From Laedolimicola ammoniilytica (GTDB lineage: Bacteria > Bacillota > Clostridia > Lachnospirales > Lachnospiraceae): 64,000 nucleotides of DNA. This document shows, piece after piece, positions 17,211 to 25,874 of the stretch. The position numbers were made by a program, and so were the translations under genes. The stretch is taken from the NCBI RefSeq assembly GCF_025567165.1, contig NZ_JAOQKC010000002.1:1-64000 (forward strand). The letters run 5' to 3'. How positions within the stretch are numbered: position 1 is the first letter of the stretch; each line of letters begins with the position of its first letter. Under the pieces are notes generated by a model. That model ran no database searches. It was given only the letters and a program-made list of their open reading frames with translations, and was not told the origin of the DNA.

Positions 17211-20200
17211 TTATTCTTCAGATTCCTCTGCTTCCTGCTGCTTCGCTTCCTTTTTCGCGTTTCTCTTTTTCCGCAGCCGCTTCACCGCGAGCAGGACAAT
17301 CAGCAGAAGGACTGCCAGAACGCCCAGCAGGATGTACAGCAGCACACCGCCCGGCTCCTCGGTCACGCAGAAGGTGATTTCAGCGCTGTCTGCGTCGAAT
17401 ACCAGATAACTGCCGTCCTTCTGACAGGATATCTTTTTCCAGGTTCCGTCCTCATTCAGGCGGTACAGTCCCGGCTTGCCTGCCATCTCCGGCGCGATGA
17501 AACGCAGCTTGTAGGAGACGTCATCAGTCAGAACCGGATCACGTAACGTGGAAGTCCACTGCTCCAGCACGATGCCCCTGGTAGGTACATTACTTACATC
17601 TTCCTCAGCTTCCACCAGCACCAGCTTGGCGTCCAGACTGAAGGTTCCCTCTGCCAGTAAGGTAGAGTGTGCCAGGTCACGCATCTGATCACTGGCTACC
17701 GCTGTGGATTCGGTGGTGTACAGGACGTTCAGGTCTTTGGAGAAGGTCATATCGGACAGATCGGCCTCTTCCCATTTTCCATTGTAGCCGTCCTTTTTCG
17801 GGATCTCCGGGTACTCCACGTCGGACAGATCCGCGCCGTACTCGAAGGGTACCGTTTTCAGGACTTCGTCGTCCGCCACGAACCGCAGCTCGAAGCTCTT
17901 GAAATCGGTGGGAATCTCAGCCTTCGCCGCCAGCTCCGCGAATTCCATGGGCTCCGCTTTGCCGCCGTAGCTGATGTCGTCTACAGCCCCGTAGGCGTCG
18001 CCTACGAAGTAGTTGCCGGACAGCTCGCCGTCCTCATCCACATCGCCCGCGATGGTTCCGATGTACTCATCTGCCTTTGTTACCTCAATGAGGCTGTAGC
18101 AGTCCCGGATATCGTTACCCCAGCCTGCGATACCGCCCACATAGTCGCCGCCCTCCAGGGTGCATTTTGCATAAGAACGGCGGATGACGGAGTCGGAATA
18201 GCCCGCGATACCGCCCACATAGTTTCCGTTGGTGCTTAAGACACTGCCGTAGCCCTCGCTGTCTGTCAACAGTCCCAGAGCCATATTGCCGACGATGCTG
18301 CCAGCGCTGTCCTTTTTGGATGTAATCTCTCCCTTATTGACGCAGCTCTGGATGATGGCCTTGGTCTCCAGTGTGAAATTCAGGCTGTTATTGCCCAGCT
18401 TCGTGATATCATCCTCCGGGTCTGTATCATACTCGATGGCCATGGAACCGGCGATACCGCCCACGTTCACATCGCCCTCGATCTCACCGAAGTTCCGGCA
18501 GCCGTAAGCCTTGCCGCGGGTGGTCTTCTCTATCTCTTCGTCGGACACATCCACGATTTTATCTTCGATAGAATCACTGGTATCGGTCACGTCAGTCACC
18601 AGATCCACCATGGTATTCATCACTTTATTGAACTGGGCGTTGATGCCCTGAAAATCGTCGATCATGTCCCCGGTCATATCGGAAATCTGATCTCCAAGTT
18701 TTTCCAGCTGTTCTGAGATACCGCCCACGGCCGCATAGAGGCGGTCGCCTTCGGCGCGGTAATCGTCGCCGAATTTTTCAAAAGACAGATCGATGCCGGA
18801 GATATCTGCCCCCATCTTGTCCAGGGCTGACTTCATGGCGGTGAGCGCATCCTCAATCTCGGAGGTCATGGTTCCCAACCCCTCCAGCGCCTTCTTGGCC
18901 GCATCCTGAATATCCGGATCCTGCAACAGATCGTTCAGCTTTTTCTGTGCGTCATTCAGAGCCTTCACAGCGTCGCTCAGATCGCCGGACGCCTCCGTCA
19001 GGGCGCTGATCAGCTTTGCCAAATCCGAAGTCTGCTGATAATCATTCAGAGCGTCTGCCGCTTTTCTGGACGCGCTGGCCAGTTTCTCAGACGCCGTATT
19101 CATGGAGTCTTGGATGCTCTTAACCTCATTCTGATGCTCCGGCCCGTTGATGGTATCCAGAATTCCGTTGATTTTCTTTATCTCCTCATTGAAGCTTCCG
19201 GACACATTGGAAATCTGAGACAGAGCGTTCTTCGCGTCCTGCACGCCCGCCTTGATAGCCGCCTCGGACTTGTTTACCTTCTCCAGGTTCGTATCCGCCC
19301 ACTCGGTGGTCTTTTTGGTCAGGGACTGGGCGCTGTCTTTGGCGTCGCCCGTATAATCGGAGATCTTATCCATCCGATCGGAGATGCCGGAACGGGAATC
19401 GTCCATATGGTTCAGGGCGTCATCCACCAGATCGCCCAGTTTATTGATTTCACCGCGCAGCTCCTCAATCTTATCCGCATCGAAACGCAGCGTCAAATCC
19501 GGAGCCATCTGTCCGGTGATACCGCCCACATCCTTGCGGCCCTGGATATAGCCGTAATTCTGATTTCCACTTAAATAGCCCGCAGAACGGCCTGCCACAC
19601 CGCCCACATTGTAGCCGATGTGGGGATAGCCGACTTTTCCTTCATTGGTGCAGTTCTGCACGGTTCCGGAGGAATAGCCGCAGATACCGCCGGTATCCGT
19701 GGTCGTATTCAGAATTTCTGTCTTCTCTTCGCTGCTGGCGATCTGATTCAGATTCGTATCCACATTCAGATCTGAAAGCGTCGTTCCTTCTTCCTGCTCG
19801 CCGGTATTTACTTCCGCCTCGTTGGAACAGTTGATGATCTGCCCCAGGTTCCGGCCCACGACGCCGCCGGTGCTGTGGGTTCCGGAGATGCTTCCGCTGA
19901 CGGAGGAGCTGTAGATGGATCCGGTCTCCTCATTGATACCCACGATACCGCCCACATTGGTCTGGGCGTCGATGGTTCCCGCGAAGGTACAGGACAGAAT
20001 CTGGCCTCTGTTACTGCCTGCCACGCCGCCGATATTTTTTTTGCTGCCGGTGGGCGTCAGGGTTCCTTCTATATGTAAATCTTTTACTGTCGCGCTTTCC
20101 TGCACATATCGGAAAAATCCCTGGTTAGCTCCGTCCCCGTCGAAGGTCAGGCCGGAAATCGTGTGTCCGCCTCCGTCAAAGGTTCCGCCAAAGGTGGGGA

Positions 20201-20435
20201 GCGACGTGAAATCCGAACCCGTCAGATCCAGATCCGCCGTCAGGGTCACCGTCTTTCCCTGGGACCAGGTATCCAGCTTGCAGTTTTTCGCCAGCTCTTC
20301 CAGTTCCTCTACGCTTGCAACCGTAATATTTTCACCGTCCGCGTATACCACCGGCACGCCGTGAGAAAAGGTCAGGGACAGTGTCATCACAGCCGCCAGA
20401 AGTCCGCCCGCCGCATGTCTCATTTTACCAGTCAT
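17211..20435 (-). CDS. Large surface protein with GLUG repeats and a coiled-coil core
   Basis: A 1074-residue exported protein. It has a signal peptide (hydrophobic stretch about residues 8-30, cut near VYADG), GLUG-type repeats (units such as NIGGVAGSN, NVGGIVGIN, STGGVVGRN, NVGGVAGRS) in two blocks, about residues 110-310 and 650-790, separated by a ~300-residue heptad-rich coiled coil (residues ~320-640). The C-terminus has a single membrane helix followed by a basic/acidic tail. The architecture suggests a wall-spanning or adhesin-like partner of the MMPL exporter, whose gene it overlaps by 11 bases. AGGAGG lies nine bases before the chosen start. Confidence 0.8.
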   Translation of the reverse strand: MTGKMRHAAGGLLAAVMTLSLTFSHGVPVVYADGENITVASVEELEELAKNCKLDTWSQGKTVTLTADLDLTGSDFTSLPTFGGTFDGGGHTISGLTFDGDGANQGFFRYVQESATVKDLHIEGTLTPTGSKKNIGGVAGSNRGQILSCTFAGTIDAQTNVGGIVGINEETGSIYSSSVSGSISGTHSTGGVVGRNLGQIINCSNEAEVNTGEQEEGTTLSDLNVDTNLNQIASSEEKTEILNTTTDTGGICGYSSGTVQNCTNEGKVGYPHIGYNVGGVAGRSAGYLSGNQNYGYIQGRKDVGGITGQMAPDLTLRFDADKIEELRGEINKLGDLVDDALNHMDDSRSGISDRMDKISDYTGDAKDSAQSLTKKTTEWADTNLEKVNKSEAAIKAGVQDAKNALSQISNVSGSFNEEIKKINGILDTINGPEHQNEVKSIQDSMNTASEKLASASRKAADALNDYQQTSDLAKLISALTEASGDLSDAVKALNDAQKKLNDLLQDPDIQDAAKKALEGLGTMTSEIEDALTAMKSALDKMGADISGIDLSFEKFGDDYRAEGDRLYAAVGGISEQLEKLGDQISDMTGDMIDDFQGINAQFNKVMNTMVDLVTDVTDTSDSIEDKIVDVSDEEIEKTTRGKAYGCRNFGEIEGDVNVGGIAGSMAIEYDTDPEDDITKLGNNSLNFTLETKAIIQSCVNKGEITSKKDSAGSIVGNMALGLLTDSEGYGSVLSTNGNYVGGIAGYSDSVIRRSYAKCTLEGGDYVGGIAGWGNDIRDCYSLIEVTKADEYIGTIAGDVDEDGELSGNYFVGDAYGAVDDISYGGKAEPMEFAELAAKAEIPTDFKSFELRFVADDEVLKTVPFEYGADLSDVEYPEIPKKDGYNGKWEEADLSDMTFSKDLNVLYTTESTAVASDQMRDLAHSTLLAEGTFSLDAKLVLVEAEEDVSNVPTRGIVLEQWTSTLRDPVLTDDVSYKLRFIAPEMAGKPGLYRLNEDGTWKKISCQKDGSYLVFDADSAEITFCVTEEPGGVLLYILLGVLAVLLLIVLLAVKRLRKKRNAKKEAKQQEAEESEE

Positions 20436-22914
20436 CTTCTTCGTCCTCCTCTTGATCCAGCTTCTTTATCTGCTTCACATCCACCACTGCATTGATGTCT
20501 CCGTCTACCACGCCGTGAATCTCCGCATCAACCTGTCCGGAGATATAACCGCGCACACGGCCGTCCACATGGACCTTGCCGCTGACACTGTGGGTCCGCT
20601 CCGGGTACTTGATATTGAAGCTGGTGCGTTCCAGAATCTTATCGCCCAGAATCAGGATGGCCGGCAGGATGGCCATAACGAGAATCATGGAAATGATAGT
20701 ACCACGGCCCAGGCACACGCCGATGCCATAGATGGCCGGGTTCGTCGTAATCAGCGCAATCAATACGCCCGCAGTCGCCAGGATGGCTCCGGAGGTGATA
20801 ATAGTCGGAAACGCCTGATTCAGAGTTGTGATAATGGCCTCTTTTATCGACATTTCCTTCTTCAGCTCCGTATAACGGTTCGCGATAACAATCGCGTAGT
20901 CGATGTTCGCACCCATCTGAATGGAGCTTACTACCAGGTATCCTAAGAAGAACAGCGGCGTACCGGTCAGATAAGGCACTGAGAAGTTGATCCAGATACT
21001 TCCCTGGATGACGATAATCAGCAGAATCGGCATACCCACTGACTTAAAAGTAAATAACAGTACGATAATGACGAACAGTGCCGACAGGATACTGATCATC
21101 AGGTTATCCTGACTGAAGCTGCTGGACAGATCGTAGTCGCTGGTGGAGTTACCGACCAGATAGATCTCCGCGTCCTCGCCGTAATGCTTCTGCGCCACCT
21201 TTCGGATGGTGCTTAAGAACTCAAAGGTCTCATTATTTTCCTCCGGCAAGTTCAGGCTAATCAGCATTCTGGTGTATTTGTCGCTCTGGAGCTGATCCTG
21301 ACCCTTAATCAGCTGATCATGGAGATCGTCCAGCTTATCTACCTGATCCTGATCTAAGTTTACATAATCCAGATGATCGTAGGCAAACAGGAACATGTCG
21401 AGCAGCGGAACGCCATAGCCGTCCAGGTTGTTGATGATATGGCCGTATTCCTCATTGTCTACCGCATAGGCCGAATAGATAATCCGCGCCTGTTCGATGT
21501 CCATATCCGCCAGCTCAGCGAACTGCCGGGGCGTCAGGGAATCTGTCAGCATATAGGAATCTGATTTCTCAGAGCTGCCGTTGTCGTCATCGTCGTCATC
21601 CATAGATACTTCGATATTGGACAGGCCTGTGGTGTAGTCTACCTCGTCATAAGTCTCCAGCTCCTCCAGCACCGCCTTTTCCTTATCATAATAGCCGGAC
21701 GGTACGATCAGCGCCATGATATTCGTATCGCCGAAGTTCTCCTTGATCTTCGTCTCCTCGATATGCGCCTCGCTCTGATTAATGGTATCAATGTTGTTCT
21801 GGCTGAATACGTATGGGCATTTATTGGAAAAATAGCAGCCAAATACGATAGCCACCACGAAAATCGGCATCAGCAGCGGATAGATTTTTGTAATAATTTT
21901 GCCCCAGCCATAGATATCCGGGATAAACTTCCGGTGATGGGTGCGGTCAATCCATTTGCTGAAGAGCATCAGAAGACCGGGCATCAGGGTAAATACCACG
22001 ATCATACTGAAGATAACCGCCTTAATCAGCACGCGGCCCAGGTCGAAGCCGATCTGGAAATGCATGAACATCATGGCTAAAAGACCTGACATGGTGGTCA
22101 GGGAACTGGATGAAATCTCAATGATCGCCTTACTCAGAGCCGTAATGCAGGCCTCTCTGGGCTCCAGGTTCTCCCGCTCCTCGCTGAAACGGTGACACAT
22201 GATAATCGCGTAGTCGATAGACAAGCCTAACTGCAGGATCGAACACACCGAATTGCTGACGAAGGAAATCTCACCGAACACGAAGTTCGTTCCCTGGTTC
22301 AGCAGGATGGCCGCGCCGAAGGTCATCAAAAGGACCGGGATCTCCGCGTAGGTCTGGGAGGTAATCAGCAATACGATAATAATGATTACGATAACGATGG
22401 CCATGATCACGTTGATCTCCTGGGCCAGGGTCACGGACATATCATTGCCCACCTCGCCGGCCACAGACACATCGTAATCTGACAGCAGGGTCTTGATGTC
22501 ATTCAGAGCCTGCAGACTCACATCACTCTCCGCCTCATCGGTGTAGGTGATGGAATACAGGGCGTTGGTTCCCTTGAAATGGTCCTCGGTGTCGTCAAAT
22601 TCCACCTGATCCACGCCCTTGACGGCCTCGATCTGATCTACCAGGGCCTCCGCCTGGGGATATGTAATATTGGAAATCATGATACGCGAGGTTCCATAGG
22701 TAATGAAATTCTTATCCATGATATCCAGGCCCTGCCGGGTCTCGGTAGTCTCCGGCAGATAATCGGTCAGCTCATTGTCAACCTTTACCCAGGATTTCGC
22801 GAAAACACTGAAGATAAGCGCCACAATGTAAATCAGGAAAAACAGGTTGCGCTTATCCACGATGAAGGTCGCGATCTTCACCATGGGATTTTTTTTCTGT
22901 TTCTTTTCTTCCAT
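20425..22914 (-). CDS. MMPL/RND-family exporter with bactofilin-like tail
   Basis: An 829-residue membrane protein with the two-fold RND plan: a helix near residue 25, a large extracellular loop, a block of helices (about 165-350), a second large loop (about 360-595), and a second block (about 600-750). The duplicated motif SIDYAIIMCHRF / NIDYAIVIANRY marks the family. The last ~60 residues (SVSGKVHVDGRVRGYISG onward) form short GxVxG repeats like a bactofilin/beta-helix polymer domain, which is unusual. Substrates of MMPL proteins include lipids and surface molecules. It lies between the kinase-like gene and the GLUG gene. Confidence 0.88.
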   Translation of the reverse strand: MEEKKQKKNPMVKIATFIVDKRNLFFLIYIVALIFSVFAKSWVKVDNELTDYLPETTETRQGLDIMDKNFITYGTSRIMISNITYPQAEALVDQIEAVKGVDQVEFDDTEDHFKGTNALYSITYTDEAESDVSLQALNDIKTLLSDYDVSVAGEVGNDMSVTLAQEINVIMAIVIVIIIIVLLITSQTYAEIPVLLMTFGAAILLNQGTNFVFGEISFVSNSVCSILQLGLSIDYAIIMCHRFSEERENLEPREACITALSKAIIEISSSSLTTMSGLLAMMFMHFQIGFDLGRVLIKAVIFSMIVVFTLMPGLLMLFSKWIDRTHHRKFIPDIYGWGKIITKIYPLLMPIFVVAIVFGCYFSNKCPYVFSQNNIDTINQSEAHIEETKIKENFGDTNIMALIVPSGYYDKEKAVLEELETYDEVDYTTGLSNIEVSMDDDDDDNGSSEKSDSYMLTDSLTPRQFAELADMDIEQARIIYSAYAVDNEEYGHIINNLDGYGVPLLDMFLFAYDHLDYVNLDQDQVDKLDDLHDQLIKGQDQLQSDKYTRMLISLNLPEENNETFEFLSTIRKVAQKHYGEDAEIYLVGNSTSDYDLSSSFSQDNLMISILSALFVIIVLLFTFKSVGMPILLIIVIQGSIWINFSVPYLTGTPLFFLGYLVVSSIQMGANIDYAIVIANRYTELKKEMSIKEAIITTLNQAFPTIITSGAILATAGVLIALITTNPAIYGIGVCLGRGTIISMILVMAILPAILILGDKILERTSFNIKYPERTHSVSGKVHVDGRVRGYISGQVDAEIHGVVDGDINAVVDVKQIKKLDQEEDEEDDW

Positions 22915-22932
22915 AATAGAATGCTCCTCTGC

Positions 22933-23538
22933 CTATAGCTCGTTAAACCGTTTTACGAGAACTTCTGTCATTTCTTCCATGGACTGTCTGCTGCTGTCCA
23001 GATAGATATCGTAGCTGTCCGGGGCGCTCCAGTCCTTTCCTGTATGGAATTCGTAGTATTTTCTGCGATCCTTGTTGACCTTTTTGATCAGGGCTTCGGC
23101 CTCTTTTTCCGTAATGCCCTTTTGCTCCATCTTACGACGGATACAGGCATCCATGGGTGCGGAGACAAAAACGCTTAAGACTTTGGCGTCCGTCCGCTCT
23201 CTGAGGATGTAGTCCGCGCATCGTCCGATGATGACCGCATCGGTTCTTTTGGAAATATGGCGGATCACATCGCTCTGAAGTTTAAACAGGGCCTCCTGTA
23301 ATGGCGCTCCCTTAGGCACATGCTTATTTCCTCCGGTAACCATCTCGTACATCCAGGGGTTATGCTTCTTCTCGTCGAACCGGGCCAGATAGGACTCCGC
23401 CAGATCGCCGCGCTCCGCGGCCATGGAAATCAGGTTCTGGTCAAAAAACGGGATTCCCAAAGCTTCCGCCGTACGCTCCCCCAGTTCGCGTCCTCCGCTT
23501 CCCAGCTGTCTTCCGATAGTAAGTATCTTATGTGCCAT
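22933..23538 (-). CDS. Cytidylate kinase-like P-loop protein
   Basis: A 201-residue member of the cytidylate-kinase-like family. The P-loop is IGRQLGSGGRELGE, and IIGRCADYIL and the basic lid RRKMEQKGI follow. Such proteins lack the full CMP kinase pattern and their substrate is unknown. The start at 23538 follows CGGAGGAGGGTATT. A TATAAT (23598-23603 on the minus strand) is a likely -10 box. It heads an operon with the MMPL exporter and GLUG protein. Confidence 0.85.
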   Translation of the reverse strand: MAHKILTIGRQLGSGGRELGERTAEALGIPFFDQNLISMAAERGDLAESYLARFDEKKHNPWMYEMVTGGNKHVPKGAPLQEALFKLQSDVIRHISKRTDAVIIGRCADYILRERTDAKVLSVFVSAPMDACIRRKMEQKGITEKEAEALIKKVNKDRRKYYEFHTGKDWSAPDSYDIYLDSSRQSMEEMTEVLVKRFNEL

Positions 23539-23682
23539 AATACCCTCCTCCGATCGCAAAAATCCAGTATTTTATACCCTCTTAACACTCTGCTTATATT
23601 ATATAGCAAACTCCTGTGAAAATAGCAATACACACTTTCCCGGATTGTGTTACCTTAATTCTGATTATAACTCCGCAAAACG

Positions 23683-23722
23683 AAAAAAGGAACTCCGATT
23701 TCTCAGAATTCCTTTTTCTTCA
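23683..23722 (-). terminator. Intrinsic terminator of tRNA-Arg
   Basis: AAAGGAATTC and GAGTTCCTTTTTT flank a short loop directly after the 3' end of the tRNA-Arg gene on the minus strand, with a clear T run. Confidence 0.75.
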
Positions 23723-23723
23723 G

Positions 23724-23797
23724 CGTGGGCGAGAGGATTCGAACCCCCGACCTTTTGGTCCGTAGCCAAACGCTCTATCCAGCTGAGCTACGCCCAC
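23724..23797 (-). tRNA. tRNA-Arg (ACG)
   Basis: Acceptor GTGGGCG pairs with CGCCCAC; D-arm TAGCTCAGCTGGATAGAGC; anticodon loop CTACGGA reads ACG (inosine after modification); T-loop GGTTCGAATCC. It is intact and is not the tRNA interrupted by the element. Confidence 0.95.
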
Positions 23798-23912
23798 ATT
23801 TCAGTCATTCACAAGCAATGTTTCCTGACTGCCTGATTATAATAACACACCTCATGGGGTAATGCAAGTGGTTTTTTAAATTCAGAATTTTCTGTCTTTT
23901 TCTCCTGCAGCT

Positions 23913-24026
23913 TCACCTCATATGTTTTTCGAGTTTTCGCTTTTTCATTACCCCGGTACTCATTTCAATATCATAAGCGGCGTCATATACCGCGTTTTCC
24001 AGTTTCTTTATTTCATGCTCCGGCAT
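23913..24026 (-). CDS. Small 37-residue protein, unknown
   Basis: An ORF encoding a charged helical peptide starting MPEHEIKKLENAVYDAAYD and ending in KLEKHMR. It has a very good ribosome site (GGGAGGATTTCT before the ATG), which argues that it is translated. No family is recognised. It sits between tRNA-Arg and the attachment-site scar, so it is chromosomal, and may be a remnant of a longer gene. Confidence 0.5.
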   Translation of the reverse strand: MPEHEIKKLENAVYDAAYDIEMSTGVMKKRKLEKHMR

Positions 24027-24112
24027 AGAAATCCTCCCTTATAAACTCAGCGGTCCGTTCATTTCCTTTTATTATGCCATTTCCATTTTACCTTGTAAAG
24101 GTATACAAAAAA

Positions 24113-24150
24113 CTCCGAATTCTCATCTTCTGTAAGAATTCGGAGCTTTT
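24113..24150 (-). terminator. Intrinsic terminator of the interrupted tRNA gene
   Basis: CTCCGAATTCT (24113-24123) pairs perfectly with AGAATTCGGAG (24135-24145), and on the minus strand a T run follows. It lies eight bases beyond the 3' end of the tRNA fragment at 24157-24179, where the original tRNA transcript would end. Confidence 0.8.
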
Positions 24151-24156
24151 CTTTCA

Positions 24157-24179
24157 TGCCGGCAACCGGAATCGAACCG
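24157..24179 (-). other. tRNA 3'-end fragment: attachment site (left junction of element 2)
   Basis: On the minus strand this reads CGGTTCGATTCCGG followed by TTGCCGGCA: a complete T-loop, the 3' half of the T-stem and the 3' acceptor strand of a tRNA. The 5' half of the tRNA is absent; sequence to the right turns AT-rich at once. The expected T-stem base after CCG is changed (CCGTT instead of CCGGT), which marks the edge of identity. This is what remains after integration of an element into a tRNA 3' end; the rest of the tRNA should be at the other end, outside the window. The acceptor GCCGGC would suit a Thr or Leu tRNA. Confidence 0.75.
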
Positions 24180-24235
24180 TTTTAATCTAAAAAATATACG
24201 TTAAAGAAAGGAGATTTTTACCCTCTGATAGATTC

Positions 24236-24256
24236 TGCACCTCTCTATGCACCTCT
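24236..24256. repeat. Two direct repeats near the element end (possible integrase arm sites)
   Basis: TGCACCTCT occurs at 24236-24244 and 24248-24256, 12 bases apart, about 80 bases inside the junction. Tyrosine integrases bind short direct repeats in such places. No integrase gene is in the window, so this is only suggestive. Confidence 0.35.
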
Positions 24257-24330
24257 TGCATTAAGTGCAACTCAACCTTACATATATAATATATGTACGC
24301 ATCTTCCTCTGTCAAGTATGCATGAAAATA

Positions 24331-24359
24331 TTGACCTCCACGTTTTAAAATGCTACTAT
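24331..24359 (+). promoter_or_regulatory. Promoter of the HNH-like gene
   Basis: TTGACC (24331-24336), a 17-base spacer and TACTAT (24354-24359) upstream of the plus-strand gene at 24384. GAAGGAGG follows as ribosome site. Confidence 0.7.
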
Positions 24360-24383
24360 TCTTACATATGAAGGAGGACTATC

Positions 24384-25238
24384 ATGGAAGCATTAACCCC
24401 TGTTCTCATATTTGATGGACGGTATCGACTATTCCCAGATGGGAAAATATATTCTACATCTATGCACAAATTCATCTCCCCCTTTATTCAACGAAAGCAA
24501 AAACGTATCACCAAAAAAGTAGTTTTGACCACTGAAAAAGGAAAACAATCCTGTTTTTCTCTACATCTACTTGTTGCCAAATACTTCATTCCTAACCCAA
24601 ACAATTATTCTCACGTTCTGGCCAAGGATGATGATTATACCAACTGTGATGTTGCAAATTTGTATTGGAGTCCCACTCGTTTGTCGGGACATTTTTGCAG
24701 CGAATGTGGTGCCACTATCAAAACCTCTGACACGTTATGCCGGTTGTGCAAGAAAAAGCTCCAGCGCAGGAAGGAATTTGAAAACATTGCTCTGGATACA
24801 TTATCTCCAGAAAACCGCGACATTATTTCAATGTACTTAAATGGAGACTCATATGAGAAAATCGGGCAAAAATACGGATACAGTAGAGAAATGATACATC
24901 ACTTTATAAAAAGAGCAAACTTGAATGTACCGGTCTCTACAAAATCATCTTCACTGGAAAGATGTTCTTGCGAACTATGTGGCTGCCCCACATCAGGAGA
25001 ACGCCTTTGTTCGACTTGTCAAAAGCGTTTATCCAGGGAACAAGAATTTAACCGTCTGGATCTTACGGATCCGCAGCTGCCCTACTCTGATTTCGCCAAA
25101 TTATATATGACAGGTTCCTCTATGACCGCCATAGCCAGGGAATTACATGTATCCCGTGAACGTGCCTATGTAATACTGGAAAAAATCCGGAAATACTATA
25201 AACAAAAATATACGGAGGATCTTTCATGCTCGAATTAA
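24384..25238 (+). CDS. HNH_3-like protein with two zinc ribbons and C-terminal HTH; catalytic His lost
   Basis: A 284-residue protein. Residues ~55-90 match the NUMOD/HNH_3 homing-endonuclease layout (HLLVAKYFIPNP then NCDVANLYW), but the place of the catalytic VNHIDG reads VLAKDD, so the metal-binding His is missing. Two zinc ribbons follow (CSECG...CRLC near 100-118 and CELCG...CSTC near 193-210), each trailed by a helix-turn-helix-like segment (YEKIGQKYGYSREMIHHFI; MTAIARELHVSRERAYVIL). It reads as a DNA-binding protein derived from an HNH nuclease rather than an active enzyme. It is one of the few plus-strand genes of the element, next to its left end. Confidence 0.7.
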   Translation: MEALTPVLIFDGRYRLFPDGKIYSTSMHKFISPFIQRKQKRITKKVVLTTEKGKQSCFSLHLLVAKYFIPNPNNYSHVLAKDDDYTNCDVANLYWSPTRLSGHFCSECGATIKTSDTLCRLCKKKLQRRKEFENIALDTLSPENRDIISMYLNGDSYEKIGQKYGYSREMIHHFIKRANLNVPVSTKSSSLERCSCELCGCPTSGERLCSTCQKRLSREQEFNRLDLTDPQLPYSDFAKLYMTGSSMTAIARELHVSRERAYVILEKIRKYYKQKYTEDLSCSN

Positions 25239-25453
25239 ATGAGTATTATTACTACGCAAACCTAGCTTTATATTATTGTGATGACTGTGGTGGGGAATTC
25301 ATTGTCTCATGTGAGAAAACTACAAATGCCGGCCTGAAAGCTCCGTTCTGTCCCTATTGCCGTTCTTCTCAAACCCAATGCAAATCCTCTACCACGGATC
25401 AGGATCGCGCACAGTATCATTTAGGGAACCTTTCTCTTACTGAACCAAAATAG
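25226..25453 (+). CDS. Small zinc-ribbon protein
   Basis: A 75-residue protein with two CxxC pairs (CDDCG near residue 18 and CPYC near residue 42) that would hold one zinc. It overlaps the preceding gene by 13 bases and has its own ribosome site (GGAGGATCTTTC), so the two are co-translated. Function unknown; possibly an adaptor of the upstream DNA-binding protein. Confidence 0.65.
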   Translation: MLELNEYYYYANLALYYCDDCGGEFIVSCEKTTNAGLKAPFCPYCRSSQTQCKSSTTDQDRAQYHLGNLSLTEPK

Positions 25454-25470
25454 CTTTTATCCTACAAAAA

Positions 25471-25496
25471 ATGCCAGTTCGTAAATGAACTGGCAT
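25471..25496. terminator. Bidirectional terminator
   Basis: ATGCCAGTTC and GAACTGGCAT form a perfect ten-pair stem with a six-base loop, A run before and T run after. It separates the convergent zinc-ribbon gene and the VapD-like gene. Confidence 0.85.
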
Positions 25497-25519
25497 TTTG
25501 CTCCAAATTATACTCTATG

Positions 25520-25873
25520 CTATTTGTCAATGTCTTTGCGTTTTTTCTTTGCTTCCAGTTCTCTTGCTTCTCGCTCAAATACATGCGAAATATCAAACAG
25601 TTCCGGAACATCAGATATAGTGCAAACCTTAACACAGTAATTGAGCCACGGCAACGCTTTTATCATTTTGTATATGACAGCCATTGCCTGCGCCTCAGAC
25701 ATTGCCTCTTTGGAATGATATCCAGAGCCTTGTATATGCTCAAATCCGTTGCTTTCAAAAAAAGCTTTAACATCTGTATAAGCATTTCTCCAAGAAGCAG
25801 ACACTGGATAATATTTTTGTAACTGCTCCGTATTGAGATCGAAATTGATCCCCTTACGCTGCGAACTATCCAT
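25520..25873 (-). CDS. VapD-like endoribonuclease (Cas2-fold toxin family)
   Basis: A 117-residue protein matching the VapD family: RKGINFDLNTEQL at the start (with the conserved Asp of the first strand), SWRNAYTDVKAFFESNGF, QGSGYHS, and a region ending PWLNYCVKVCTISDV. VapD proteins share the ferredoxin fold of Cas2 and cut RNA in vitro; some are toxins. No cas genes are present, so it is not a CRISPR component. It begins one base after the stop of the 105-residue gene, as in toxin-antitoxin pairs. Confidence 0.72.
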   Translation of the reverse strand: MDSSQRKGINFDLNTEQLQKYYPVSASWRNAYTDVKAFFESNGFEHIQGSGYHSKEAMSEAQAMAVIYKMIKALPWLNYCVKVCTISDVPELFDISHVFEREARELEAKKKRKDIDK

Positions 25874-25874
25874 A

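Noticed and set aside
24353..24362. A 10-base match (CTACTATTCT) between the 5' part of the IscB-associated RNA (34086-34095) and the -10 region of the HNH-like gene promoter, which could be a guide target.
   Set aside because: With about 11 possible 10-mers in a 20-nt guide and both strands of 64 kb, about one such match is expected by chance. Matching outside the 10 bases is poor and no TAM is known.
25520..25873. The VapD-like gene as Cas2 of a CRISPR system.
   Set aside because: No cas1, effector or repeat-spacer array is present anywhere in the window; family motifs fit VapD.
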